A stretch of 64,000 nucleotides of DNA, taken from assembly GCA_934177545.1 (NCBI GenBank), contig CAKPPI010000001.1, positions 1 through 64,000 on the forward strand, read 5' to 3'. Below the pieces are notes generated by a model. That model searched no databases. It was given only the letters and a program-made list of their open reading frames with translations, and had not been told where the DNA came from. Positions 44,075 through 52,134 of this stretch are shown here, piece by piece; the stretch's first letter is position 1, and every line of letters begins with the position of its first letter. A program made the translations under genes and the position numbers. Source of the DNA: an uncultured Bacilli bacterium (GTDB lineage: Bacteria > Bacillota_I > Bacilli_A > RF39 > UBA660).

Positions 44075-44806
44075 ATGTATAAAATATGTTATTGGTTTTT
44101 CTTTTTTATGATATATTCTTTTATTGGCTACTTAACCGAGATTACTTCTTGTTCTATAAATAATAAAAAGTTAATAGTAAATAGAGGATTTTGTCTAGGA
44201 CCATACTTACCAATTTACGGATCTAGTAGTGTTATAATGAATATCTTTCTAGCTAAGTATAGTAAAGATATAATTACTTTATTTGTTATGTCTGCTTTTG
44301 TTTGTACTTTAATGGAATATATGACTAGTTTAATTTTAGAAAAAATATTTCATGCTAGATGGTGGGATTATACTGAGAAGAAATTTAATTTATCAGGTAG
44401 AGTATGTTTAGAAAACTCTTGCTTATTTGGTTTAGGAGGAGTATTTATTGTAAGTATCCTCCATCCTTTTCTAGATGGATTAGTATCAATGATCCCACAT
44501 AATGTTTTAATAATATTATCTATCGTTTTATTTGTTATTTTTATGATTGATGTAATTATTACAGTAACTACTATGTGTCAAGTTAAAATAGCTACTACCA
44601 AGTTTACAGCAAAGGATGCTACAGAAGAGATAAGTAGAAAAGTAAGAAATGAAATTATTAAGAATAAAGGCTTAATGCTTCATATGTTAAATGCCTTTCC
44701 AAAGATAAAATTATCTAATCATGATCCATTAGGTAGAATAAAGAAGTATTTAGCAAAACAAAGAGAAGAGTATAAAAAGCTAAAAGAAAAAAGCAAGAGA
44801 AAGTAA
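44075..44806 (+). CDS. CmpB-type membrane protein (putative ABC-transporter type IV)
   Basis: 243 residues with about five membrane segments and a basic cytosolic tail. The blocks NRGFCLGPYLPIYG, WWDYTEKKFNLSGRVCLENS and FGLGG match the PF06541 family often labelled putative ABC transporter permease; direct evidence for transport is lacking in the family. It ends immediately beside the convergent glycosyltransferase gene with no terminator between. Function is unknown. Confidence 0.8.
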   Translation: MYKICYWFFFFMIYSFIGYLTEITSCSINNKKLIVNRGFCLGPYLPIYGSSSVIMNIFLAKYSKDIITLFVMSAFVCTLMEYMTSLILEKIFHARWWDYTEKKFNLSGRVCLENSCLFGLGGVFIVSILHPFLDGLVSMIPHNVLIILSIVLFVIFMIDVIITVTTMCQVKIATTKFTAKDATEEISRKVRNEIIKNKGLMLHMLNAFPKIKLSNHDPLGRIKKYLAKQREEYKKLKEKSKRK

Positions 44807-45892
44807 TTAATCTTTTGCTTTTTCTATTAGTAATTTATTACTTTTTAGTCTTTCATTATCAGGTGATATTTCTAAAGCTTTATTAATATAGTCTAAAGAT
44901 TCTTGATATTTTCCTTGATAAAAACAACTGATTGATAACAAATCATAGATAGTATGATCAAAACTAAATGGTTCATTTATATAAGTCTTTTGATGAGTTG
45001 TTATCTTTAAGGCTTCCAAACAATTTTTTTCTACTTCTTGATAGTTTTCTAGATTATATTCTAAAAGAGCAAGTTCTACAAAAGCATCCCTTAAATAAGG
45101 TGCTTCTTTTATAGCTTCTTTATACCACATTTTAGCTTCCTTATACCTTTCTAGATTAGTATAACATCTAGCAATAAAACGCATAGAAGCAGCTCGCTCA
45201 TCACGCCAAGTAGCAGATTTTAACGATAGATGTTTAATTAGTGTATCAATCGCTTTATTAAAGTAACCATGATACATATATTCTCTTCCAAGATAATGCA
45301 TATTTCTATCATCTGTTGGATCTTCCTTGATTGATAATTCAAGGAGGGGAAGATAACTACTTCTACTTTTAGTTTTATCAGGGTAATGATTTAGAGTGAT
45401 TAAGTCAGTAGTAAGTTTAATCTCTTTCTTATCACCTATATAGGAAAGAACTTCATGAACAGGATGAGTCCAAGTATAATCATTCCTAGAATGTATTTTT
45501 TCTGTATAGAAGTTTATAATAGGTTTATTATTTTTATCTAGACTCCAGTTATAGTTATAAGCAAGTCGAGTAGTGTTTTCTTGCCATACTTCTTCAAGAC
45601 TACTTCGCCAACCTTTAAGAAAAACTTCATCTAAATCAGTACAAACACAAATATCAGTATCTTTAGGAACTAAGTCTAGTGATAAATTCCTTGCTATATC
45701 AAATCTAAAAGGTTTAATTTTTTTACTTTTAACATTAACACCTAAATCTTTTAATAATTTTACAGTCTTATCAGTACTACCAGTATCAAGAACAATAATT
45801 TCATCCGCTTCTTTCATAGATTCTACCCATCTTTTAACATGCTTTTCTTCATTTTTACTAATGGCATAGACAATAACTTTGTATTTATGCAT
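44807..45892 (-). CDS. Family 2 glycosyltransferase with TPR repeats
   Basis: 361 residues. The N-terminal GT-A domain (about 1-160) has SKNEEKHVKRW, VLDTGSTDKTV and the metal-binding TDLDEVF. The C-terminal half contains about four TPR units (for example AKMWYKEAIKEAPYLRDAFVELALLEYNL). GT2-TPR proteins of this kind are often cytosolic enzymes that glycosylate proteins. Its start is one base from the end of the collagen-like gene, so the collagen-like protein is the obvious substrate. Confidence 0.88.
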   Translation of the reverse strand: MHKYKVIVYAISKNEEKHVKRWVESMKEADEIIVLDTGSTDKTVKLLKDLGVNVKSKKIKPFRFDIARNLSLDLVPKDTDICVCTDLDEVFLKGWRSSLEEVWQENTTRLAYNYNWSLDKNNKPIINFYTEKIHSRNDYTWTHPVHEVLSYIGDKKEIKLTTDLITLNHYPDKTKSRSSYLPLLELSIKEDPTDDRNMHYLGREYMYHGYFNKAIDTLIKHLSLKSATWRDERAASMRFIARCYTNLERYKEAKMWYKEAIKEAPYLRDAFVELALLEYNLENYQEVEKNCLEALKITTHQKTYINEPFSFDHTIYDLLSISCFYQGKYQESLDYINKALEISPDNERLKSNKLLIEKAKD

Positions 45893-45893
45893 A

Positions 45894-46715
45894 TTATCCT
45901 AATTTAATAATACTAACCCTTGCTCCTGTATTACTATCAAGTGTTAAGGTAAGTCCTGTTGCTGAATTAGCTACAAAATCTATAACATCTCCTGTAGCTA
46001 GAGTAGTAATGATACTTCCTGTGAATAATTTATTTTCATTAGCAGGAGCATTTAAAGTAATAGAGCTGCTATCAATTTCTGTATTATTTTTTCTAACAAA
46101 TACGGTTATATCTGCTTGTTGGGAACTAGAAGCATCTAATAAATAGTAGATTTGGTAAGTACCAGCATCTCCTACAGTAATAGCATTAGAAGTAGTATAA
46201 GTAGTATTTAAACTAGGACCATTTGTTTGTAAAGGAATTTGTCCATCTTGATTAGGAGTAAGCGTTACTGTTTCAGCACCTTCTGTGTATCTTTCACCGT
46301 ATGCTGCTATTCCTCCAGTAGGTCCAGTAGGTCCAGTGGGTCCTGTAGGTCCAGTAGGACCAGTTGCTCCAGTTAAACCAATAGGACCAATATTACCCTG
46401 AGGTCCAGTTGGCCCTGTTGGCCCAGTAGGACCCGTAGCACCTGTAGCACCAGTTAAACCAATAGGACCAATATTACCTTGAGGCCCAGTAGGTCCAGTG
46501 GGTCCTATACTTCCTCTTGGAATAGAAAAGTCTAAGATGACATTCTCATTAGTTCCACTATTAGTAACCGAAGCATTACTACCAGCATCAGTTGTAGTAG
46601 TAGTTCCTACCGTAATAGTAGCAGCACCAGCGGGTCCAGTAGGTCCAGTGGGTCCTTGTACATAACAAAACTTACATCTTGTTTTTTCTTTATTTTCATT
46701 ACAGTTATCAAACAT
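45894..46715 (-). CDS. Collagen-like (BclA-like) protein
   Basis: 273 residues. A short Cys-rich N-terminus ([17 protein letters not shown]) leads to Gly-X-Y repeats rich in GPTGPTG, interrupted by a ~45-residue beta segment, with a duplicated unit containing [17 protein letters not shown]-terminal ~130-residue beta domain is like the trimeric C1q/TNF head of BclA exosporium proteins. No classical signal peptide is present, as in BclA. Threonines in the repeats are possible glycosylation sites for the adjacent GT2 enzyme. AAAGGAG precedes the ATG. Repeat region about 46312-46512 plus 46630-46655. Confidence 0.9.
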   Translation of the reverse strand: MFDNCNENKEKTRCKFCYVQGPTGPTGPAGAATITVGTTTTTDAGSNASVTNSGTNENVILDFSIPRGSIGPTGPTGPQGNIGPIGLTGATGATGPTGPTGPTGPQGNIGPIGLTGATGPTGPTGPTGPTGPTGGIAAYGERYTEGAETVTLTPNQDGQIPLQTNGPSLNTTYTTSNAITVGDAGTYQIYYLLDASSSQQADITVFVRKNNTEIDSSSITLNAPANENKLFTGSIITTLATGDVIDFVANSATGLTLTLDSNTGARVSIIKLG

Positions 46716-46732
46716 GTTTTTTTCTCCTTTCC

Positions 46733-46745
46733 TTATAGTTTATGC
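46733..46745 (-). promoter_or_regulatory. CATAAACTA promoter-like element of the collagen-like gene
   Basis: On the minus strand GCATAAACTATAA lies directly before the GGAAAGGAG ribosome site. It matches the 262-274 element at 12 of 13 positions. CATAnnnTA is sigma-K-like, but no -35 fits well. Confidence 0.35.
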
Positions 46746-46952
46746 GAGTGAAATATTAGTTTTTAATAAATTTGTCTTATATGCTTTAATTTGTGATGAA
46801 TAAATAAAAAAAGAAGAAATTATTATTGGGACAATAATGTTATTTGGCAGTTTTAAATATTAGTGGAGATAATGATAGAGACAGAAGATTTATCTTTAAA
46901 GTATTCTACTAGCTATATTTAAATAAACTAGACATAAAAATAGTAATAAATT
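46746..46952. other. Intergenic stretch with nothing recognised
   Basis: AT-rich, only ORFs shorter than about 20 codons on either strand, no strong hairpin before 46953. It separates the collagen unit from the PHP unit, both on the minus strand. Confidence 0.6.
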
Positions 46953-46987
46953 AAAGGAATCACTAATACTCATAATGATTCCTTTTT
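46953..46987 (-). terminator. Terminator of the PHP unit
   Basis: AAAGGAATCA and TGATTCCTTT form a 10-bp stem. The plus side has the better T-run, but the only gene ending here is on the minus strand, where TTTAATTTATT follows the stem. Confidence 0.7.
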
Positions 46988-47014
46988 AATATCATTTTTA
47001 TAATATACTTAGAA

Positions 47015-47911
47015 TTAGTTATGTAATAAGAAATTAATCATTTGCTTAACTTCATCTTCAGTCAATGTTATATCTTCACCAACTAATCCAATAATAGGGT
47101 GAATCCCATCTTTTTTATGAAAGTCTGAACCGATTGTTGTCTTTAAATTGTGTTTTTTAGCAAAATCATTCCAACGGACTATATCATTATGTTTGATATC
47201 ATTACGATCTATATAAATATAGTTCGTTTCTATTCCATCTGGTTGCATTTCCATAACTAACTTTTCGATATCTTCTTCTGTTAGATTATCTTCATAACTA
47301 TATGCAACAGGATGAGCTAAAATAACCTTGCCACCGGCTTTATGTATAAGAGAAGAGGCTTCTTTTGGGCTAATCGTTTCTTTTTTTACATAAGCAGGAC
47401 AACCTTCATTCATAATAGTTTCGATAAATTCTCCCATTTGGGGAACATAACCAAAAACTTCCTTTAATTTAGCTTCATTTTCTTTGTTTCCTATTACATC
47501 ATTGGCAATATGAGCTTTTGTTACGGCATCTATTTTGTCAAGTTCATCTACTGCTACTTTATATCCTAATTCTTCTAGCTTTTTAGCAACATTTCTCAAG
47601 TATATATGTCTAGCATTTCTTAGATTATATAATTTTTCTCTAAACTCTTTATTGTTTAAATCAAAGTTGTAACCTAAAACATGTATACCACATTTCTTGG
47701 TTTTAGTAGAGATCTCTACACCTGGTATTAACTTAATACCTTTTTCTTTAGCATATTCAAAAAGCTCTTCATTATAAGCCTCAATTGTATCGTGATCACA
47801 TATCGCAATAGTACTTACTTTATTTGTTAAAGCCTCATCTATAACTTCTCTTGGTGTTAAAGCACCATCTGAACAGACAGTGTGAATATGTAAATCTATT
47901 AATTTTTCCAT
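47015..47911 (-). CDS. PHP-domain phosphoesterase (TrpH/RNase AM-like)
   Basis: 298 residues. All metal-binding PHP motifs are present: DLHIHTVCSDG, CDHDT, IPGVEIS, HVLGY, AHP and GSDFH. Relatives cleave 3',5'-nucleoside bisphosphates or trim 5' ends of RNA. It overlaps by 13 bases the upstream gene for a nucleotidyltransferase-like protein, so the two are translationally coupled and may act in one nucleotide or RNA reaction. Confidence 0.88.
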   Translation of the reverse strand: MEKLIDLHIHTVCSDGALTPREVIDEALTNKVSTIAICDHDTIEAYNEELFEYAKEKGIKLIPGVEISTKTKKCGIHVLGYNFDLNNKEFREKLYNLRNARHIYLRNVAKKLEELGYKVAVDELDKIDAVTKAHIANDVIGNKENEAKLKEVFGYVPQMGEFIETIMNEGCPAYVKKETISPKEASSLIHKAGGKVILAHPVAYSYEDNLTEEDIEKLVMEMQPDGIETNYIYIDRNDIKHNDIVRWNDFAKKHNLKTTIGSDFHKKDGIHPIIGLVGEDITLTEDEVKQMINFLLHN

Positions 47912-48855
47912 GAATTTATTCTCCTTTTATATAATTTTTGTAATGTTTTATTTTCAAATCTCCTTTTCACAGAATCAGGAGATACTGAATCAAGTATTTT
48001 AACGGTTTCTTTTTCTGTCAACGTAGAAGCAACTGTGCTTCTGGCATAATCAAGCTTTTGTTTTAAAGTTTCTTCAAAGTTAAATTCACTCATACTATAT
48101 AAGAAATCTAGTGTGAAATTATAAGCTTCATCATCTTTTTGCCATTTTTTTCTTAGTGAATCTGGCAGTATAGGTAGATATGGTATAGTATTCGTTTTAA
48201 CTGAATTAATAACTGTAAAAGGAACTTGATCTAATAGTTTACTTAATTCTGAATATTTTATAACATGAATATCAAGTGGTAGCATTTTTCTAGGCATTTT
48301 ACCATTTTCCAAATCATTAATAGTTTCTTTAAAATCCTTAATTGTCTGAATTGGATTTACATCCGATGTATGCATATCAAGGGAATCAAATGTTTCCTTC
48401 AATTCTTTTTTAGCATCATCTACTTTAGAATCTTCACAGACCATCCACATATCAATATCAGGTAAGCGATTTATTATTTTTCTAGGTTTTAATCCTTTTT
48501 CTAATCTAGGACAAGGAATACAGATTTGTTTTAAATCTTCCATATAAGGACCATTTATTGGTAGGCAACTTTCGCAAGGCCATTTTTTTAACTTTGATTT
48601 TAATATAGTATTTTTTAATTCCTCATTATAACGCAATTGTTCTTGTATAATGGGTAATTTTCCTTCAAAGTTTTTATCTAGTGTATAAAATGGATAGCCA
48701 GTTCCAAATGATCCACAATATCCTGTTGTAAACTGCATAACTTCATTAATAATATCAATATTCTTTTTTATGTACATTTTTTTAATATTATTATCTTCAA
48801 AATTACTTCTTTCAAATTTATTGGACCCTTCTACTGCTTCTAAACAAATATTCAT
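47899..48855 (-). CDS. Unknown protein with possible nucleotidyltransferase-like core
   Basis: 318 residues from ATG 48855, with GAGGGGGG upstream. A Cys pair WPCESC and another CIPC with spacing suggest a metal site. After it, RLPDIDMWMVCED and the later PLDIHVIKYSE resemble the paired acidic strands of minimal nucleotidyltransferases, a weak match. The rest is helical. No signal peptide or membrane segment. It precedes and overlaps the PHP phosphoesterase gene. No function is assigned. Confidence 0.55.
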   Translation of the reverse strand: MNICLEAVEGSNKFERSNFEDNNIKKMYIKKNIDIINEVMQFTTGYCGSFGTGYPFYTLDKNFEGKLPIIQEQLRYNEELKNTILKSKLKKWPCESCLPINGPYMEDLKQICIPCPRLEKGLKPRKIINRLPDIDMWMVCEDSKVDDAKKELKETFDSLDMHTSDVNPIQTIKDFKETINDLENGKMPRKMLPLDIHVIKYSELSKLLDQVPFTVINSVKTNTIPYLPILPDSLRKKWQKDDEAYNFTLDFLYSMSEFNFEETLKQKLDYARSTVASTLTEKETVKILDSVSPDSVKRRFENKTLQKLYKRRINSWKN

Positions 48856-48881
48856 ATAAATTCCCCCCTCATTTTTTAGAA

Positions 48882-48910
48882 AAGATAGCATGTGTAATAG
48901 CTATTTACAA
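48882..48910 (-). promoter_or_regulatory. Promoter of the NTase-like/PHP unit
   Basis: On the minus strand: TTGTAA (48905-48910), a 17-base spacer and TATCTT (48882-48887) with TGC upstream. The remainder of 48911-49109 shows nothing recognisable. Confidence 0.6.
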
Positions 48911-49109
48911 AGATATCTTCTCTTTATAATTTACTACTTAATTTAATTTTGGGTATTAATATATGTAAAAATGTGTTGATATTATATCATGAGATAATAA
49001 CATAAGTCAATCTTATTTTGAGTAAAGTGACTGAATTTATGATTAACTTATGATAATGTCTTAAGCGTTAGATATATTTCTTGTTCAATTCTAGATATAA
49101 TTTTATGTT

Positions 49110-49514
49110 TTAGTTGCTGTTAGTATTTATTAAATTACTATAGTATTTGGTTTTACCAGTTAAAACACAATCATGGAAATTTTGCTTTTTATAAATATAG
49201 TTAATACTGTCATCTATTTCTTTTTTCTTATTGTTAAGTTCCAAAAGTTTATCATTTAATATTTCTTTTCGTCTAGGAATAGAAGTTTCACTTTCTAGAC
49301 AAAGTAGCATATACTCCTTAATCTCTTTAATGCTCATTCCACATCTCTTAAGACAAGCAAGAGTATCTAACCAGGCAAGATCTTTATCATCAAATACTCT
49401 ATAGTTATTTTTATTTCTTTTAACATTAGGAACTAATCCTTCATTACACTAATACTTTAAACTATCATAAGATAGATTTCTTATTCTACATACTTCTTTC
49501 ATTGAATATAACAT
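49110..49514 (-). pseudogene. MerR-family regulator interrupted by one TAG codon
   Basis: Read from ATG 49514 (behind GGTGGGGGG) the frame encodes YSMKEVCRIRNLSYDSLKY, then TAG (49449-49451), then CNEGLVPNVKRNKNNYRVFD and a normal MerR dimerisation helix to the stop at 49110; 134 residues in all. The stop falls at the position of the second Tyr of the usual LRYYxxxGL motif, so a single base change explains it. TAG is a true stop elsewhere in the window. The frame is otherwise intact, so the event is recent or a sequencing error. The remaining 75-residue ORF lacks most of the DNA-binding domain. Confidence 0.85.
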
Positions 49515-49526
49515 TTTACCCCCCAC

Positions 49527-50354
49527 CTATTTTATTACTTTTTCTTTAACTAGCATTGGAATAGTATGTAACATGTAAGTACATTGATCATTTAGCATAC
49601 AGTAATTTTCTAATCTACTAAATGATTTGGTTATATCAGAAGATTTGTTATTATCTTTATTTGCTGATAGTAGCTTCTTACTTAACTCTTCTTTAGAATA
49701 ATCTGATTTGATCTTATTTTGTTTAAATAAATCTTCAATAGTAAGTCTTATTTGTTGCTTTGAGTCTACTTGATTAATCATCTCTTTCATTTTTAGTAGT
49801 TGTTCTTTTGTGTAATGGTACTTATTTTGAATACATCTATCAAAATAAGTTAGTAATAAATCAGTTTGACTATTGTCTAATAGTTCATAATCTAACATAT
49901 ATGAAACCATATCTAGTTTTTTATCAATCATATCGTATCTCTTATAAAAAGGATCTTCATCATATTCTATTCTTGCAAAAGATCTTGCAAAAAAATCAAA
50001 TATCGTATAACCAGAAGTGAATGGTTCTATGCCTAAATCAACCTTATAATTATGTAAGATGTAATCTGCTAACTCCAAGCCGAAATTTTGTGGATTAACA
50101 GCTAAATTACCAAATACAGTTTCATTTCTTTTATATATACTGTTTTCAAACGGATCGGTATAAGTTTTTACATGATTAATATCAAAACTTTTCTCTAATA
50201 ACTTAGTTTCTGATGCTAAAACAATAAGCTTCAATGATTTCAGAGCATCAACATTAGTTCTTCTTGCTAAGTATATACCCAGCTCATTTAAATTTTCTAA
50301 ATCTTTAGTAGTATCATTCAATATATGAATTCCACTTTCTACATAACAGTTCAT
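49527..50354 (-). CDS. Unknown 275-residue protein upstream of the MerR pseudogene
   Basis: ATG 50354 has GAGAGGTG 5 bases upstream. The protein is soluble and mostly helical, starting MNCYVESGIHILND, with a central GIEPFTSGYTIFDFFARSF stretch. No family is recognised. It is 12 bases upstream of the MerR gene on the same strand, so it may have been controlled by it. The promoter has TATAAT with TGC (extended -10) at about 50379-50387. Confidence 0.55.
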   Translation of the reverse strand: MNCYVESGIHILNDTTKDLENLNELGIYLARRTNVDALKSLKLIVLASETKLLEKSFDINHVKTYTDPFENSIYKRNETVFGNLAVNPQNFGLELADYILHNYKVDLGIEPFTSGYTIFDFFARSFARIEYDEDPFYKRYDMIDKKLDMVSYMLDYELLDNSQTDLLLTYFDRCIQNKYHYTKEQLLKMKEMINQVDSKQQIRLTIEDLFKQNKIKSDYSKEELSKKLLSANKDNNKSSDITKSFSRLENYCMLNDQCTYMLHTIPMLVKEKVIK

Positions 50355-50401
50355 AATAACACCTCTCATTGTTAATTATTATAGCATGGATGTTAATAAA
50401 C

Positions 50402-50448
50402 TAAAGTTAAAACTTAATAATTCGTAAATTATGATTTTTTAACTTTGA
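50402..50448. repeat. Long imperfect inverted repeat
   Basis: TAAAGTTAAAA and TTTTTTAACTTT flank an inner AATAATT/AATTAT pairing around CGTA. It lies between the divergent unknown gene and the TnpB remnant. It could be an operator or an end of a lost mobile element; neither can be decided. Confidence 0.5.
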
Positions 50449-50486
50449 CGTATTTATGACTTTCTATATTAACATTTATAATAGTT

Positions 50487-50585
50487 AAAGAATTTAAGTA
50501 TAAGACAAAGTATGATAGAGATTTTAAAGCAAGCGTGAATATAATGCTTGAAGGTTTAAAAATATATATACAGAACTTAATTTAA
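50487..50585 (+). pseudogene. C-terminal remnant of an IS605-type TnpB
   Basis: The frame reads KTKYDRDFKASVNIMLEG followed by LKIY and a TAA stop at 50583-50585. This is the end of TnpB: the last RuvC motif (DRDxNAsxNIxxEGLK) with its Asp kept. An in-frame stop at 50457-50459 and lack of any upstream TnpB sequence show that the rest is gone. The element's right end follows (50593-50696). Confidence 0.75.
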
Positions 50586-50592
50586 AATAAAA

Positions 50593-50696
50593 TTCAGCGA
50601 AAAATAATAGGGTAGTGACCATCCGATATTGGTCTTTTAAGAACTAATTTAGTTTGGTGAAGCAGAAATGCCTTACCGTGAGGTAAGGCTGCTGAA
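50593..50696 (+). ncRNA. Omega-RNA-like right end of a TnpB element
   Basis: Starting 7 bases after the TnpB stop: TTCAGC (50593-50598) can close with GCTGAA (50691-50696). Inside are hairpin GACCA/TGGTC (50617-50634) and a perfect 8-bp hairpin GCCTTACC-GTGA-GGTAAGGC (50670-50689) with a GNRA loop, preceded by GAAGCAGAAAT. Position and form fit the guide scaffold RNA and right end of IS200/IS605 elements. Whether it is still transcribed is unknown. A cis-regulatory RNA of the nitroreductase is a less likely alternative. Confidence 0.6.
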
Positions 50697-50724
50697 AATT
50701 TGTTTTCAGTTTTGTTCAAGAAAT

Positions 50725-50733
50725 TGTTATAAT
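50725..50733 (+). promoter_or_regulatory. Nitroreductase promoter (extended -10)
   Basis: TGTTATAAT 24 bases before the start; no clear -35. Confidence 0.55.
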
Positions 50734-50756
50734 AACTGTAGAAAGAAGGATAGATA

Positions 50757-51263
50757 ATGGAATTTGATAAAGTAATAAGAAAAAGAACAGCTACTAGAAG
50801 TTTTAAAAGTGATGAGGTAAGTGATAGTAAGATAAGTAAAATATTAGAAGCAGGAAGAGTGGCACCAACTGCTAAGAATAAACAACCACAATTAGTACTT
50901 GTAGCTAAAAGCAAGGAAGCACTAGAAAAGATAGATAAACTAACTAACTTTAGATATAATGCTCCAGTAGTTTTAGTTGTTTGTAGTGATAAAGATATAG
51001 CCTTTAAAAATAGAGAAAATACTTGCTATATAATAGATGCTACAATAGTTGCTACTCATATGATGTTAGAAGCTACTAACCAGGGACTTGATAATATTTG
51101 GATAGAGATGTTTGATAAAGAGATGTTAAAGAAAGAATTTAATCTTAATGATAATATAGAACCTATTTGTTTGTTACCAATTGGTTATAAAACTGATGAT
51201 TACCTAGAAAGTCCTATGCATAATGTTAGAAAAGAATTAGAAGAGATGGTAAGATACGTGTAA
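50757..51263 (+). CDS. Nitroreductase-family FMN protein
   Basis: 168 residues, at the short end for the family. N-terminal RKRTATRSFKSDEVSDSKI and AGRVAPTAKNKQPQ are the FMN-phosphate and isoalloxazine-binding blocks; MMLEATNQGLDNIW and CLLPIGYK complete the fold. Such enzymes reduce quinones, nitro compounds or flavins with NAD(P)H. The substrate is unknown. The gene stands alone. Confidence 0.88.
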   Translation: MEFDKVIRKRTATRSFKSDEVSDSKISKILEAGRVAPTAKNKQPQLVLVAKSKEALEKIDKLTNFRYNAPVVLVVCSDKDIAFKNRENTCYIIDATIVATHMMLEATNQGLDNIWIEMFDKEMLKKEFNLNDNIEPICLLPIGYKTDDYLESPMHNVRKELEEMVRYV

Positions 51264-51289
51264 AGTTTAATACTTCTAATAACTAATAA

Positions 51290-51319
51290 TTGACTAATAC
51301 TTAAGAAAAGACTTAAAAT
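51290..51319 (+). promoter_or_regulatory. Promoter of the TasA-like/prepilin-like pair
   Basis: TTGACT (51290-51295), an 18-base spacer and TAAAAT (51314-51319). Confidence 0.7.
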
Positions 51320-51341
51320 AAATTAAGAAAGAGGTGTTAGT

Positions 51342-51896
51342 ATGTATCAAGCATATTATAAAAAACAAAGGAGAAAGAGTATAATAATTATTACTTTTTT
51401 AATAGTATTTTCTCTTGTATCTACTTATCTTATATATGAAAAATTTGCAAACTCTAGAAATAAAGATTATGATACTGGGGAAATGGAAGTTGTCTTTCAT
51501 GAGAAGAATGGTAATGAAATATCACTTGATAAATTTACACCTGTAACTGATGCAATTGGTCTTTCTAGCCCTAGTTATACTTTTACTGTGAAGAATAACA
51601 CCGATAAGAAAGTTAAGTATAGTATTAAATTAGTAACTAATAAAGAAAAGATACAGCAAGATAATTGTGACAATAAGCAAATACCTAAAGAACTACTAAA
51701 ATTAAGTTTTAGAAAAGATCATCAAACACCTGTTGCTTATGTTTTATCAGAATTTCCTAATGATGTTATTTATGAAGATAGTCTAAAACCTAATAGTAGT
51801 GAAGACTATTCTATTAGATTGTGGGCTATGAATAGTAATTTTACTTTAGATAAAACAAGTCATTATCATGCATTGATAGAGGTAGTAGAAGAATGA
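51342..51896 (+). CDS. Single-pass exported protein, TasA/camelysin-like domain
   Basis: 184 residues: basic N-terminus, membrane segment (about 13-31), then an outer domain that starts YDTGEMEVVF and continues with SYTFTVKNNTDKKVKYSIKLV and YSIRLWAM. The order of strands resembles the N-terminal domain of the BspA-like protein at 20608 (TTGAITMEY, FDFTIK, YRLRMY). A fibre or surface role is inferred from that similarity. It overlaps by 4 bases (ATGA) a prepilin-like gene. Confidence 0.6.
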   Translation: MYQAYYKKQRRKSIIIITFLIVFSLVSTYLIYEKFANSRNKDYDTGEMEVVFHEKNGNEISLDKFTPVTDAIGLSSPSYTFTVKNNTDKKVKYSIKLVTNKEKIQQDNCDNKQIPKELLKLSFRKDHQTPVAYVLSEFPNDVIYEDSLKPNSSEDYSIRLWAMNSNFTLDKTSHYHALIEVVEE

Positions 51897-52072
51897 GACT
51901 AAATCAAAAGGGATTTGCTGTTTCGACTATTTTATATGGTTTATTATTAGTTATGAGTTTTGTTATTTTCTTACTTTTAAGTTTAACTAGTTTTGAGCAA
52001 AAAAATAATAATGACTATACTAAAACTATTATTAGTGAATTAAATGATTGCATGGACGAAGGAAGTTGTTAA
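51893..52072 (+). CDS. Prepilin-like 59-residue membrane peptide
   Basis: The ORF starts in an ATGA overlap with the TasA-like gene. MRLNQKGFAVSTILYGLLLV is a basic leader ending in Lys-Gly followed by a hydrophobic helix, as in type IV prepilins and pseudopilins (cleavage after Gly); the +5 Glu is absent (Ile/Leu region). The outer tail is short with two cysteines (NDCMDEGSC), which could form a disulfide. No prepilin peptidase or secretion ATPase is in the window. Confidence 0.6.
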   Translation: MRLNQKGFAVSTILYGLLLVMSFVIFLLLSLTSFEQKNNNDYTKTIISELNDCMDEGSC

Positions 52073-52101
52073 CACTTCTTTTTATTTTTTAGCAAAATCT
52101 A

Positions 52102-52130
52102 TTGACAAGTGCCAACTAAATGCATACAAT
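52102..52130 (+). promoter_or_regulatory. hrcA operon promoter
   Basis: TTGACA (52102-52107), a 17-base spacer and TACAAT (52125-52130). Transcription should start inside the CIRCE element. Confidence 0.9.
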
Positions 52131-52134
52131 ATTA

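Noticed and set aside
45573..45869. 98-codon plus-strand ORF
   Set aside because: Antisense shadow of the glycosyltransferase gene; Ser/Leu-rich composition typical of such shadows.
46312..46512. GC-richer repeats considered as a mobile or CRISPR element
   Set aside because: They encode Gly-X-Y collagen repeats in frame.
49449..49451. TAG read through as an amino acid (stop-codon recoding)
   Set aside because: TAG ends several intact genes here (rhomboid, proS, hisS, grpE), so recoding is not supported.
50593..50696. Known metabolite riboswitch for the nitroreductase
   Set aside because: No FMN, SAM, TPP, preQ1 or c-di-GMP consensus was recognised; the place right after a TnpB end explains it better.
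50594..50914. 106-codon minus-strand ORF
   Set aside because: Antisense to the nitroreductase start and the TnpB-element end; low-complexity Leu-rich product with no ribosome site.
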